Below, piece after piece: positions 35,936-44,320 of a stretch of DNA of 64,000 nucleotides (positions within the stretch are counted from its first letter, which is position 1; each line of letters starts with the position of its first letter). The position numbers were made by a program, and so were the translations under genes. The stretch is from Chersky-840 sp963838775 (GTDB lineage Bacteria > Actinomycetota > Acidimicrobiia > Acidimicrobiales > UBA8190). The notes beneath the pieces were generated by a model. The model had not been told where the DNA came from and did not search any database. It worked only from the letters and a program-made list of their open reading frames with translations. The DNA is taken from assembly GCA_963838775.1 (NCBI GenBank), contig CAWISP010000024.1, forward strand, positions 62,001-126,000, written 5' to 3'.

Positions 35936-37342
35936 ATGACCGCAGCCGGCGTAGTAGCAAGGCCATCGCCAGACACCATCCGGGTCGTGAACCCTGCCAC
36001 CGAGCTCACCGTGGCCGAGGTCGACCGTCAGGGCAAGGAGGCGGCCGACGCCGCGGTCGAGCGAGCTCGGCGCGCCTTTCCGGCCTGGCGCGACGTCTCA
36101 CCGGGCGACAGGACGCGGCTGCTGCGACGGTTCGCCGACGAGGTCGAGGCCCATGCCGAGGAGCTCGCCCTGCTCGAGACGCGCAACGTGGGCAAGCCCA
36201 TCGTCGACAGCCGCGGCGAGGTGGCCATGGTCGCTGACGTGCTGCACTTCTATTCGGGCGCGGTGGAGAAGCACCGCGGGGCCACCATCCCGGTGGCAGG
36301 CGGTGTCGATCTCACCTGGCACGAGCCTCTGGGCGTGGTGGCGGCCATCGTGCCGTGGAACTTCCCCATCGCCATCACCTCGTGGAAGATCGGGCCGGCC
36401 CTGGCCTGTGGCAACACGGTGGTGGTGAAACCCGCCGAGCTCACCCCGCTCACCGCCATGCGACTGGCCGAGCTCGCCCTCGATGCGGGCATCCCCGAAG
36501 GTGTGCTCGAGGTCGTCGTCGGACGCGGCACCACCGTCGGCACCGTCCTCGTCGAGCACCCCGATGTCGCCAAGGTGACCTTCACCGGCTCGACCGAGGC
36601 GGGACGAGACGTGATGGCGCGGGCGTCGGGAACGATCAAGCGTGTCACGCTCGAGCTCGGAGGGAAGTCCGCCAACGTCGTGTTCGCCGACGCCGATCTC
36701 GAGCGCGCCGCAGCGAGCGCGCCGTTGGCGGTGTTCGGTAACGCGGGACAGGACTGCTGTGCCCGCAGTCGCATCCTGGTGGAGCACAGCGTGTTCGACC
36801 GGTTCGTGGAGCTCCTCGTGGCCACCACCGAAGCGCTGGTGGTGGGCGACCCCGAGGACTCCGCCACCCAGATGGGGCCGCTCGTGTCGGCCGATCACCG
36901 TGCCCGGGTCGCCGCCTTTCTCGACGGCCCCGACGGCGGTCTCTCGGTGGCGGGAAGGAGCCGGGTGCCCGAGGGCCCGGGTTGGTGGTTCCCGGCCACC
37001 GTCCTCGCCCCGGTCGAGCCGCAACGCCGGATCTGGCGCGAGGAGGTCTTCGGGCCTGTCGTGGCGGTGACGCCATTCGAAGACGAGGCTCACGCCGTGG
37101 CACTGGCCAACGACACCCCGTACGGCCTGTCGGGCTCGATCTGGACGCGCGACTCCGCTCGTTGCCTACGGATGGCCAAGGCCGTGCAGGCCGGCGTGCT
37201 GTCGGTGAACTCCAATACCTCGGTACGGGTGAACGCCCCCTTCGGCGGGATGAAGCAGTCGGGCTTCGGGCGCGAACTGGGCATGGAGGCGCTGGCATCG
37301 TTCTCCGACGTGAAGAACGTCTTTCTCTCCACCGAGGGCTGA
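35936..37342 (+). CDS. Aldehyde dehydrogenase (gamma-glutamyl-aminobutyraldehyde/betaine-aldehyde type)
   Basis: A 468-residue NAD(P)-dependent aldehyde dehydrogenase. Landmarks are the cofactor segment AIVPWNFPIAITSWKIGP, the FTGST turn, the general base Glu in VTLELGGKSANVVF and the catalytic Cys in FGNAGQDCCARSRI (two adjacent Cys). FGGMKQSGFGRELG closes the structure. The neighbouring gamma-glutamyl hydrolase suggests gamma-glutamyl-gamma-aminobutyraldehyde as substrate (PuuC-type). Broad-range aldehyde dehydrogenases share this sequence, so the substrate is inferred from context only. Confidence 0.88.
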   Translation: MTAAGVVARPSPDTIRVVNPATELTVAEVDRQGKEAADAAVERARRAFPAWRDVSPGDRTRLLRRFADEVEAHAEELALLETRNVGKPIVDSRGEVAMVADVLHFYSGAVEKHRGATIPVAGGVDLTWHEPLGVVAAIVPWNFPIAITSWKIGPALACGNTVVVKPAELTPLTAMRLAELALDAGIPEGVLEVVVGRGTTVGTVLVEHPDVAKVTFTGSTEAGRDVMARASGTIKRVTLELGGKSANVVFADADLERAAASAPLAVFGNAGQDCCARSRILVEHSVFDRFVELLVATTEALVVGDPEDSATQMGPLVSADHRARVAAFLDGPDGGLSVAGRSRVPEGPGWWFPATVLAPVEPQRRIWREEVFGPVVAVTPFEDEAHAVALANDTPYGLSGSIWTRDSARCLRMAKAVQAGVLSVNSNTSVRVNAPFGGMKQSGFGRELGMEALASFSDVKNVFLSTEG

Positions 37343-37424
37343 TCACGCTGATCACGTTGGTCACTCTGTCCGGGCGTCGGCGACGAACAGCGTGGCTCGC
37401 TCTTGGGCCGGTAACGTCTGGCGC

Positions 37425-37568
37425 GTGAGCAGCGGCCGGAAATTCGTCAAGCCCCTGGTGGCGGCGGTGGGTCTCGCCGGCACCATCGCCAGTGTGTGGT
37501 GGTTCGCCTTGAAGCCCCGGCGCAAGCGCGCCCGGCTACGGTCGTCGGAACCCCCCACCACGGGTTGA
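37425..37568 (+). CDS. Small single-span membrane protein
   Basis: A 47-residue ORF from the GTG at 37425. It has a short positive start (VSSGRKFVK), one hydrophobic helix (PLVAAVGLAGTIASVWWFAL) and a strongly basic C-terminus (KPRRKRARLR). The composition is that of a small inner-membrane protein with the C-terminus inside. It lies between the aldehyde dehydrogenase and the convergent Sco1-like gene. Codon usage is high-GC like its neighbours. No family is recognised, so its reality rests on the protein-like layout alone. Confidence 0.45.
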   Translation: MSSGRKFVKPLVAAVGLAGTIASVWWFALKPRRKRARLRSSEPPTTG

Positions 37569-37604
37569 GCGCGGCGGGCCGGGCCGGTCGGCGCTCGGTC
37601 CGGA

Positions 37605-38390
37605 TCAGCTCCCCACCAGCGGCAACGGCCGGTGCAGCATCCACCCCAGCGTCTCGAGGGCCGAGGTCGGGTTCCAGCCCGGGTCGAGGGGATGGGCGAG
37701 GTGGTCGAGACCCTCGTCGGTCAGGAAGCGGTGCAGGGTGGGGTTCAAGGTGCCGTGGAAGTCGGGGGCGGCACCGGTCGAGAACCGCACGGTCCCGTGG
37801 GTGTCGAGGACCACGAAACCGTCGGAGTGGTTGATGTCGTAGGTGAGCGGCTTTCCCGTCCACCAGTCGAGCGACGGCGGTGAGTCCTCGGGCACGCGCT
37901 GGACGACCCAACCGAAGAAGTGCTCGACGGCGACGGCCTCGGCCGGGGTCTCGGTCAGCAACTCCCACGAGGCGCCGGTGAGATGCGCGTACGCCGCCAG
38001 CCGCGCCGGCGTGTCACGAGCGGGGTCGACGCTCAACTCGACGAGTTGCACCTTGGCCGCGCTGCCGTCGGCGACGAGGGCGTGCTCGACCTGCAGCAGG
38101 TTCCCCGTGTCGAGGGGACAGATGTCGGTACAGAGGGTGAGGAACGGCACCACCATCACCGTCCTGCCCCGCCACGACGCCAATGCAACGGCCCGACCGT
38201 GCTGGTCGGTGAAGGCGAGATGGTAGATCGAATCGGGTACGGGGCGGTTCTGGACGACGCCGAGGTTGGCCGGAGGCGGCCCCGGCGCGGGCGAGCTGCA
38301 CGCCGACACGGCGAGGGCGAGCACCGCCCCCAGGACCGCACCACGCCAGGCCAGGCGTGCTCGGGCGGGGCGTGACGCTGGCTCGGGCAC
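37605..38390 (-). CDS. SCO1/SenC-family lipoprotein
   Basis: About 261 residues from the GTG at 38390. A hydrophobic signal with lipobox LAVSAC (Cys31) predicts a lipoprotein outside the membrane. The thioredoxin-fold domain has the copper/redox motif Cys87-x3-Cys91 in FLTLCTDICPLDTGN, a variant of the Sco1 CxxxCP motif, and a His in TYDINHSDGFVV, the position of the third copper ligand. Sco proteins deliver copper or act as thiol reductases for copper enzymes such as cytochrome oxidase. Here the divergent neighbour is a copper monooxygenase-like protein. The start is uncertain because no clear ribosome-binding site was seen. Confidence 0.82.
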   Translation of the reverse strand: MPEPASRPARARLAWRGAVLGAVLALAVSACSSPAPGPPPANLGVVQNRPVPDSIYHLAFTDQHGRAVALASWRGRTVMVVPFLTLCTDICPLDTGNLLQVEHALVADGSAAKVQLVELSVDPARDTPARLAAYAHLTGASWELLTETPAEAVAVEHFFGWVVQRVPEDSPPSLDWWTGKPLTYDINHSDGFVVLDTHGTVRFSTGAAPDFHGTLNPTLHRFLTDEGLDHLAHPLDPGWNPTSALETLGWMLHRPLPLVGS

Positions 38391-38600
38391 GGGTTCGGAG
38401 TCTCGCTGGGGGTACCCCCAGATGCCAGTCAGCCCTGGTGCGTCTCGTCCCCGTCGGCCGGGCTCGGCTCGTTCGGCCCGGGATGGCGCGGATGGCGCCG
38501 ACGATTCGATGGCCGTTGCCGACGCGTCGCCGACTGGCAGGAATGACCCGCCGCAGCCCTTTCGTGGGTGGGCTCGTCCCGAAGGTCGCTCGCGGCACAG

Positions 38601-39788
38601 ATGGGCTACCGTCGCGTTGTGAAACGTCGACGAATTGCCCTCCCGGCCGCGGCGCGCGTGATCTTTGTCTCTGCAACTATTGCCATGGGACTGGCGGCGT
38701 GCGGCTCGAGCACAAACCCGACCGCCAAGGCGGCCACCACGGCCAGCTCGTCGGGCGCTCCGGTGACGTCGCTGACGTTGCAATCGCCGGTCTCCTACAC
38801 GCCCCACGCGCCGGCGGGTGGTACCGACGACTACCACTGCACGCTCCTCAACCCCCACGTGACCAGCGATTCGATGATCGTCTACAGCGATTTCTTCCCC
38901 AATGACGGCAAGAGCTTCGAAGTGCATCACGCCATCTTGTTCCTGGTGCCGCCGAGCCTGGCCAAGGAGGCAGAAGCCGACGACGGCAACAACCAAGGCT
39001 GGACCTGTTTCGGGGAGTCCCCTCTGCCGGGGACGTCGTTCGCCCAGGTTTCCGACACGCCCTGGCTCACGGCCTGGGCACCCGGGCACGGAGTGGACAT
39101 CGCCCCGAAGGGGACCGGTGTTCCGTTCCCGGCCGGCAGCCTCGTCATCGAGCAGGTCCACTACAACCTGCTCGAGGGGGACAACCCTGAGCGTCCCAGT
39201 CTGGTGCTGCACACCGTGCCCGCCTCGACGCATCTGACCCCGCTGCGCCTGGACCTGCTTCCCGCACCCCCCAACATCCCGTGCCCGACGGGAATCACGG
39301 GCCCGTTGTGCGACCGCGCCGCCTCGCTCGCCGATGTGGGCCAGCGCTTCGGTCCGGGGGCCGTGCAATTCGACGACTTCCTGCAGCAGTACTGCACGGG
39401 GAGCGGGGCCGACCCGGTCGGCGGCGACACGACGTCGTGTACGTGGCCGGCGCCCTCAGGAACCATCGTCCGTCTGACGGCGCACATGCACCTCCTCGGA
39501 CAGGGGATGAAATTCGTGCTCGATCCCGGGACTCCCAATCAGAAGACGCTGCTCGACATCACCAACTACAACTTCGACTATCAGCGCTCCTACGACATCG
39601 CGCCGATCACCACCACGGCCGGGGAGAAGATCCAGGTCACCTGCACCTACAACGCGACGCTGCGCCAACAGCTCCCGCAGTTGCGCAAACTGCCGCCCCG
39701 CTACGTGGTCTGGGGGGACGGCTCTTCCGACGAGATGTGTCTCGGCCTTGTGAGTTACGTGTCCACCTCCACCGCTCCCTCAATCTGA
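38601..39788 (+). CDS. Copper type II monooxygenase-like lipoprotein (PHM/DBH family)
   Basis: About 395 residues from the ATG at 38601 (a GTG at 38619 is possible). The signal ends at lipobox GLAAC (Cys34), so it is a lipoprotein. All copper ligands of the peptidylglycine monooxygenase/dopamine hydroxylase fold are present in order: His109-His110 (EVHHAILFLV) and His187 (EQVHYNLLEGD) for one site, then His295-x-His297 (TAHMHLLGQGM) and Met379 (SSDEMCLG) for the other. Several cysteines could form disulfides. It should use O2 and a reductant to hydroxylate a substrate outside the cell, but the substrate is unknown. It is divergent from the SCO1-like gene. Confidence 0.82.
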   Translation: MGYRRVVKRRRIALPAAARVIFVSATIAMGLAACGSSTNPTAKAATTASSSGAPVTSLTLQSPVSYTPHAPAGGTDDYHCTLLNPHVTSDSMIVYSDFFPNDGKSFEVHHAILFLVPPSLAKEAEADDGNNQGWTCFGESPLPGTSFAQVSDTPWLTAWAPGHGVDIAPKGTGVPFPAGSLVIEQVHYNLLEGDNPERPSLVLHTVPASTHLTPLRLDLLPAPPNIPCPTGITGPLCDRAASLADVGQRFGPGAVQFDDFLQQYCTGSGADPVGGDTTSCTWPAPSGTIVRLTAHMHLLGQGMKFVLDPGTPNQKTLLDITNYNFDYQRSYDIAPITTTAGEKIQVTCTYNATLRQQLPQLRKLPPRYVVWGDGSSDEMCLGLVSYVSTSTAPSI

Positions 39789-39806
39789 CGCGAGCGAGCA
39801 CGCCGG

Positions 39807-39824
39807 CACCGGGACGACCCGGTG
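39807..39824. terminator. Bidirectional hairpin terminator candidate
   Basis: A perfect 7-bp stem (CACCGGG / CCCGGTG) with loop ACGA lies between the convergent ends of the copper monooxygenase-like gene and the sirtuin gene. It is the likely end of both transcripts. No U-tract is visible. Confidence 0.5.
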
Positions 39825-39834
39825 GTGAGTGGGC

Positions 39835-40604
39835 TCAGGCGCCGATGATGTCCGGGAGCACGACGCTGATCGGGCCCCGGACCACGACGTCGGCGATGTC
39901 GTCGTACTCGGTGGGCTCGGCGTTGACGATGATGACCCGGCCGCCCGAGAGGTGGGCGCTCGGGACGAGGCCGGCGGCGGGGTAGACCGACAGGGTCGAG
40001 CCGACGGCCAGCAACAGATCGCACCGGCGCGCCGCCTGTTCGGCGCGCACCAGATCCTCGGCCACGAGACGCTGACCGAAGCTGATCGTGGCCGACTTCA
40101 GGATGCCGGCGCACATCGCGTCGCCCATCGGCGCGTCGCAGGCAGGGTCTTCGTCTCCGGCCCGTACCCGGCCAGCACCTCCGGCATCGGGGTCCGCGTG
40201 CCGCAGGACATGCACATCACCTGTCGCATGGTCCCGTGAATCTCGACAACCCGATCGGGGTCGCTTCCCGCCGCCTGGTGGAGGCCGTCGACGTTCTGGG
40301 TCACCAGGATGTCGAGCACACCTCGGCGCTCGAGCGCCACCAGGGCGCGGTGCCCGGCGTTGGGCTGTGCCTCCCATGTCGGCGACTCGAGCCGGTTGCG
40401 CCAGGCCCGTCGCCGTACGTCCGGATCGGCCAGGTAGTTCTCGAGGGTCGCCATCTTCTCAGCCCCGGGGTCCTTGGTCCACACGCCGTCGGGCCCCCGG
40501 AAGTCGGGAATGCCCGAGTCGGTGGAGATCCCCGCCCCGCTGAGGACGACGATGCGCCTGCTCGCCTCCAGCAGGTGGCGCCCTCGGTCGACATCTCGGT
40601 CCAC
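39835..40604 (-). CDS. cobB: Sirtuin (NAD-dependent protein deacylase), frameshifted as read
   Basis: Two frames together form a complete sirtuin of about 256 residues. The first part (40604 to about 40172) has the NAD-binding VVLSGAGISTDSGIPDFRG, the TQNVDGLH loop and catalytic His in VEIHGT, and the first zinc pair Cys-x2-Cys (MCMSCGTR). The second (about 40170 to 39835) has the other zinc cysteines (PACDAP, DAMCAG), then LLLAVGSTLSVYPAAG and VIIVNAEPTEYD. A one-base deletion in a CCC run near 40171 explains the break (restoring V-L-A-R-V-R-A-G). The GTG start at 40604 fits the family; longer starts exist up to 40655. Confidence 0.85.
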
Positions 40605-40724
40605 GGTTGGAGTTTCGCGCCTTTGCCGAGCCTCGTCCCGATAGGGGAGCCGCACCCCGAGGTGGCCATGGACGGCGCGGCGGTAGCCTCCGCAGACGGT
40701 GTTGACGCCCTGCGCCGAGGAACT

Positions 40725-40957
40725 TTGCCCTCATCGGGAGCCGCCTTCATCCCCATCGGCGTGCTCTCGCCTGTCGGCGGCGCCCCGGCGGACCGGCTGG
40801 ATCGCCGCCGGTGGCTCATCGCCACCACACTGGCGGAGACCGTGTTCGCAGCGCTGTTGGCGTTGCTCGCCGCCACGGGCCACGCCCCGTCGTGGGCGTT
40901 GGTCGTCGTGGCCTTCGGGGGCCGGGTGGCCGCTGCGGTGGGCTTGCCGAAATTCTC
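40725..40957 (+). pseudogene. Fragment of an MFS transporter, truncated at both ends
   Basis: The reading frame shows one piece of a major-facilitator transporter: the loop 2-3 signature GGAPADRLDRRRWLIATTL is followed by one hydrophobic helix and then AVGLP, after which similarity stops abruptly near 40950. The N-terminal helix before the loop is incomplete and at least nine further helices are missing. The sequence after the break is lower in GC and contains unrelated short frames. This looks like the scar of an insertion or deletion and marks the left end of an accessory stretch. Confidence 0.65.
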
Positions 40958-41078
40958 ACAAGACCATATTGACCAGAGGGACTTTGATTGGTCCCTAACC
41001 GGGAGTCATGTCCTTCCGGGCAGCTTCGTGATCCAGTATCGCCGAATCAAGCCACCCACACCCTAACCGTGGGAAAAT

Positions 41079-41324
41079 ATGAGGTCTTTGATTGCCCCTG
41101 TCTTCCTGGGTGTGGGTCTGACCCTTGTTAGTCCAACCCGCCCCTTCGGGCTCGCTCTCCTTGTGGTCGCTGTCGTCATGATCCTCTGGCCCAAGCGGCG
41201 TCAACCCGAAGAAGAGTTGCTCCCACAGCCAGCCCACGTCGTCGAGCGAGGATGGTCGCAGCTGGCCGCTTGCCGCCCAAGACGCCGCATTCCGCCAGCC
41301 CACGGGCGCCCTCGTCAGTTGTAG
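41079..41324 (+). CDS. Small hydrophobic protein, function unknown
   Basis: An 81-residue ORF starting at an ATG. The first 40 residues form two short hydrophobic segments (IAPVFLGVGLTLV and FGLALLVVAVVMIL) joined by a Pro/Arg turn, then a charged tail. The tail is arginine-rich and may not be real coding sequence. There is no strong ribosome-binding site, and the region lies between decayed genes. It could be a genuine small membrane protein or a chance frame. Confidence 0.3.
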   Translation: MRSLIAPVFLGVGLTLVSPTRPFGLALLVVAVVMILWPKRRQPEEELLPQPAHVVERGWSQLAACRPRRRIPPAHGRPRQL

Positions 41325-41623
41325 CGGAACCTGCCGACCCTGCTGTGGGTGAGGTCCGCCTGTAACCGGCCTCCGCCATCGACGGGGACTACGGCGCGTC
41401 GGCCAGCTTCCGCAGTCCGTCCCTGAGCGCCTTCAGATGCCACCGACCCGATCGAGCTGCACTTGGCGATGTACTGTGCCGAACGGGTCGACTTTCTCCC
41501 GTTCGGAAGCCGACATCCCATTGTCAATCTGACAGAACGTCTTCCCCTTAATCAGCTGGTTCTGTTCCTTCTTCTGAATGGCTGCCTGGGTAGAACGGCA
41601 CTTCGTCAACCCAGCATCGCACC
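41325..41623. other. Gap of about 300 bp without a convincing gene
   Basis: Between the small hydrophobic ORF and the decayed Ig-like fragment no intact gene is visible. A few short coding-like stretches occur on the - strand (for example around 41389-41516) but need a frameshift to be joined. GC content is below that of the flanking genes. Confidence 0.5.
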
Positions 41624-41889
41624 CTTGCTGCTACTCGTAGTTGTTGTCGCCACCGGCTGGCGGCCTCTGGTGGGAACCCTCCCTACAGCTGGAAGCTGGT
41701 CAAGGGTTCCGGAAAGCCTTCCAAGGGGCTCAAGCTCAACAAGCACACTGGGATCATCTCAGGCACGTCCAAGACGACTGCGAAATCATCCACCTTCATC
41801 GTGGTGGTGCTCGACAAGAAGATCAAGGTCAATCACCAACACGCCACACAGAACGCCGCCACGAAGGACTCTCGATCACGATCTCGTGA
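41624..41889 (+). pseudogene. Decayed fragment of a putative-Ig (He_PIG-type) domain protein
   Basis: One frame reads LAASGGNPPYSWKLVKGSG, then GLKLNKHTGIISGTSKTTAK and FIVVVLDKK, the distinctive core of a putative Ig (He_PIG) domain as found in secreted or surface repeat proteins. The upstream strand (cttgctgctact) recalls the LPAATVG start of this domain. Near 41870 the frame slips by one base and the last residues L-S-I-T-I-S followed by a stop appear in the next frame, giving a natural protein end at 41889. No complete gene with signal peptide is present upstream, so this is the 3' remnant of a larger surface-protein gene, with indels. Confidence 0.6.
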
Positions 41890-41903
41890 GGGCGCACGTT
41901 GGT

Positions 41904-43472
41904 CTAATGCGTCACGCATGGTGGCCCTTCTGCGGCCTCGATGATCTCTTTCTCGGTCGGTGGTCCTTCGGATCTGTACAGCCGTCTGGTGCTTCGCTGG
42001 AACACACTCAGGGATTCATGCGCCAGCTCGGCGCGCCACATGCCGATGTAGAAGATCGCCACTGTTGGAGGACGTGGCGGAAACACGTCGACGGCGAGAT
42101 CGCATCCCCGTTGTGCTACCGGGATCCGGTTGAGATTGACCACGACGCGAGCGTCTGTCTCGTGCCGCTGATGCGTCACTCTTGCGCTCGCAAGACCGAA
42201 CTGTGTAGCCATGACACACTGTGCAACGAGGAGTCCCCCCAACAACCCTAAACCGACACGCCTAAATCGAAAAGCCCACAGGTGATCACAGGCATAGGTG
42301 ACGATGCCGACGAGCAGTATGAGATTGGGCATCGTGAAGCGAGAAGACAAGGCAAGAGGCAATCCTTCTCCTATTCGACCTGTTGTGATCAGGAGATCAA
42401 ACAACAGCCCGAAGATGATCAGGACCGCCGGTAAGGGATTGCGGTGCTCGCGCATCGACTGGACCACGACGAAGCCCGCCACGATGCAAATCACCAGGCC
42501 GACGAACTCAATCATCGCCAGGTGCACTGAATAATACCAGAGGGGCACAACATTCCCGATGAGCAGCATCATGTACTTGCCCAATAGCACAGGATGCAGA
42601 AAGGCGTAGCTTGTAGCGCAACTCGGTGTTTGAGGACATTCCACGTTGGCGGTGTCGAAGCCAGGTAGATAGATCGCCGTCGTCGCAACTGCAACCGCGC
42701 TCCAAGCTGCCGCCCGGTAATAAGTACGACGCTTCCAAGGTCTGGACCACAACAGACAGAGAAGACCTACTGGCCACACAATGAATCCTTGCACGATCGA
42801 ATATGATGCTGCCACTGCCGCCAGGATCCCGAGAGCCAGAAAGACCGCCCTATGACGGTGAGGAGCGAGAAGGCAGTACATCATTACGATGGAGAAGAAC
42901 GTCGCCAAGTACCAGGCTAGTTGAAAGCTCCACAGCGCGTTCTCCACATCCACGAGACTGAACCACACGATGCCGACGGCCAAGACAGGTAGAAAAGTGA
43001 GGGGTTTCGTCAAGTAACTGCGAAGAAGAAGCAGTACCAAGAAGTAGCTGGCAACCAAGAGCACAGCGCTGAAAAGAATGATGGACTTCTCGTTTAGGGA
43101 ATCGTAGAGGCCAAAACCCACGAAAACGAGCTTCGGCACCAGTAGTCGAGTGTCTGCATACTGACTCCAAAGCGCACTCATGCTGACGTACCCATGAAGG
43201 GCAGAGTGGACGAGGGGAATGAGTGTCCAGTCATCGGAATAAGGAACGTCGACCGAGTAGCGAAAGACAAACAGCAGATACAGCCCCGCTGGAATGCCTG
43301 CGCCTACCACGACACCGACTGTTCGTGCCCGCCCCATCGCAAGAGGAAGCCTACTCACCTTTCGAAAGCGTGACCCGATATCGTCCGCACAGAAGACACC
43401 GAACACCCACGACCTTGGCGGCGGCGCAGCAGCCGGGGAGCCGAACAACGCAGCTGCGCGCTCAACGGTCAT
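41904..43472 (-). CDS. Large polytopic membrane protein, GT-C/glycosyltransferase-like
   Basis: About 522 residues with roughly ten hydrophobic helices. The first helix (VGVVVGAGIPAGLYLLFVF) is followed by an extracytoplasmic loop YSVDVPYSDDWTLIPLVHS and then SALWSQYADTRLLVPKLV. The 'PYxDxW..PL' and 'LW.Q....R...P.L' pattern is shared by a family of uncharacterised bacterial membrane proteins that look like GT-C-fold glycosyltransferases. Other helices include FFSIVMMYCLLA, YSIVQGFIVWPVGLLCLLW and ALWSFQLAWYLA. The start is uncertain (43502 or 43472). GC content and codon use are lower than in the flanking genes, suggesting acquisition. Function in surface glycan assembly is only inferred. 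Confidence 0.75.
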   Translation of the reverse strand: MTVERAAALFGSPAAAPPPRSWVFGVFCADDIGSRFRKVSRLPLAMGRARTVGVVVGAGIPAGLYLLFVFRYSVDVPYSDDWTLIPLVHSALHGYVSMSALWSQYADTRLLVPKLVFVGFGLYDSLNEKSIILFSAVLLVASYFLVLLLLRSYLTKPLTFLPVLAVGIVWFSLVDVENALWSFQLAWYLATFFSIVMMYCLLAPHRHRAVFLALGILAAVAASYSIVQGFIVWPVGLLCLLWSRPWKRRTYYRAAAWSAVAVATTAIYLPGFDTANVECPQTPSCATSYAFLHPVLLGKYMMLLIGNVVPLWYYSVHLAMIEFVGLVICIVAGFVVVQSMREHRNPLPAVLIIFGLLFDLLITTGRIGEGLPLALSSRFTMPNLILLVGIVTYACDHLWAFRFRRVGLGLLGGLLVAQCVMATQFGLASARVTHQRHETDARVVVNLNRIPVAQRGCDLAVDVFPPRPPTVAIFYIGMWRAELAHESLSVFQRSTRRLYRSEGPPTEKEIIEAAEGPPCVTH

Positions 43473-43869
43473 GTTCTTACGGCGGTCATCACACCATCGC
43501 AACAGCTGGTGTCGCGAAAGGAGGACACGACACCAACACCTGTTGGTCTTACTTCGGTGTCACGGGCTCGACTCAGTGACTTCTATGCGTTCTACGGTGC
43601 TACTCATTTGTCGCGCCTCCTTCATTGGGCCGGACCGACAACAGCAGGGGCACGACACCCTTTTGTCGCCGGTTCGGCGGATTGTGACTCGGACTGGTCG
43701 GTCCGAGAAGTTGATGTGGCGGTCATACGAAGAGCCTCAGCGAGTCCGGCGGGTCGATCTCTTCAGTGGGAGTCTCTCATCCGACCCCCCCGATCCAAGC
43801 GGCGAAGAAAGTCGCGGTCAAGGGAGAGCGCCCCTGGGTGTCCACGACTTCACTGCTTGACTTTCGGGC
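43473..43869. other. Gap of about 400 bp without a convincing gene
   Basis: No intact ORF with protein-like composition is visible between the membrane-protein start and the small membrane ORF. A short imperfect inverted repeat (GGTGTCG ... CGACACC, about 43510-43536) lies upstream of the - strand gene and might belong to its promoter. A stretch near 43580-43620 weakly resembles the start of an ECF sigma factor but is not continuous. Confidence 0.5.
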
Positions 43870-44286
43870 GTGGACTCGGAGCGGGAGGAACGCCGACGAA
43901 AGGCACGGCGCCTCGTCGGCGGGACCACGGCGGGCGGATTCCTGGCTGCGATTGGTGCTGGCTTGGCAGTCGGCCTATCTCAACAAAGCGTTGGACGGGG
44001 GTTCGCGGCCGCGATCTTGGTCGGAGCAGTCATGACGATTGGCGGGATAACTCTTGGAGTGATCACTGGTGGCCGTGAGTGTCTACGGATGCTCGTCCAG
44101 ATCTTCACGCATGGCGCCGCCGTGGTCCATGGCCCTCGATCGGGAAGAGGCGACGTTCCTCCTCGCCGAGCTTCACGAGGCCCTGCGACGGGTCCGCCAG
44201 CTGGAAGATGCGCTCCGTGCTCTGGCCGACGAGGCGTGATGACGCTGGCTCCTCAGCTGGGCGTTTACGCTCTTGTGAGGCGATGA
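43870..44286 (+). CDS. Small membrane protein, C-terminal part possibly frameshifted
   Basis: The GTG at 43870 opens with a charged start (VDSEREERRRKARRL), followed by two hydrophobic segments (TTAGGFLAAIGAGLAVGL and FAAAILVGAVMTIGGITLGV) and RECLRMLVQIFTH. After about residue 80 the frame becomes Arg/Pro-rich, while a helical coding-like run appears in the +1 frame (see 44111-44239). Either the protein ends earlier or a one-base error joins the two. No family recognised. Confidence 0.4.
   Translation: MDSEREERRRKARRLVGGTTAGGFLAAIGAGLAVGLSQQSVGRGFAAAILVGAVMTIGGITLGVITGGRECLRMLVQIFTHGAAVVHGPRSGRGDVPPRRASRGPATGPPAGRCAPCSGRRGVMTLAPQLGVYALVRR
44111..44239 (+). CDS. Small helical protein, or C-terminus of the preceding frame
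   Basis: A 42-residue frame starting at an ATG and ending in TGA. It is strongly helical and charged: ALDREEATFLLAELHEALRR then VRQLEDALRALADEA, with heptad-like spacing of leucines suggestive of a coiled coil. Base composition by codon position is as in real genes here. It may be a free small protein or the true C-terminal end of the membrane protein that starts at 43870, if that gene carries an indel near 44100. Confidence 0.4.
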   Translation: MAPPWSMALDREEATFLLAELHEALRRVRQLEDALRALADEA

Positions 44287-44320
44287 ACCGAGCAACGTTT
44301 ACAGATGCCCGGTCGTACCC

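Noticed and set aside
40950..41080. tRNA or attachment site at the MFS junction
   Set aside because: No cloverleaf or conserved TTCGA-type arm could be found, and no integrase gene is present nearby.
41389..41516. Small - strand gene of about 42 codons
   Set aside because: Two coding-like halves (MSASEREKVDPFGTVHRQVQ and LKALRDGLRKLADAP) need a frameshift to join, with no ribosome-binding site or recognisable family. It is too weak to annotate.
43509..43760. Possible decayed ECF sigma factor
   Set aside because: Only a short run (DFYAFYGATHLSRLL) resembles the start of an ECF sigma region 2; nothing else in any frame supports it.
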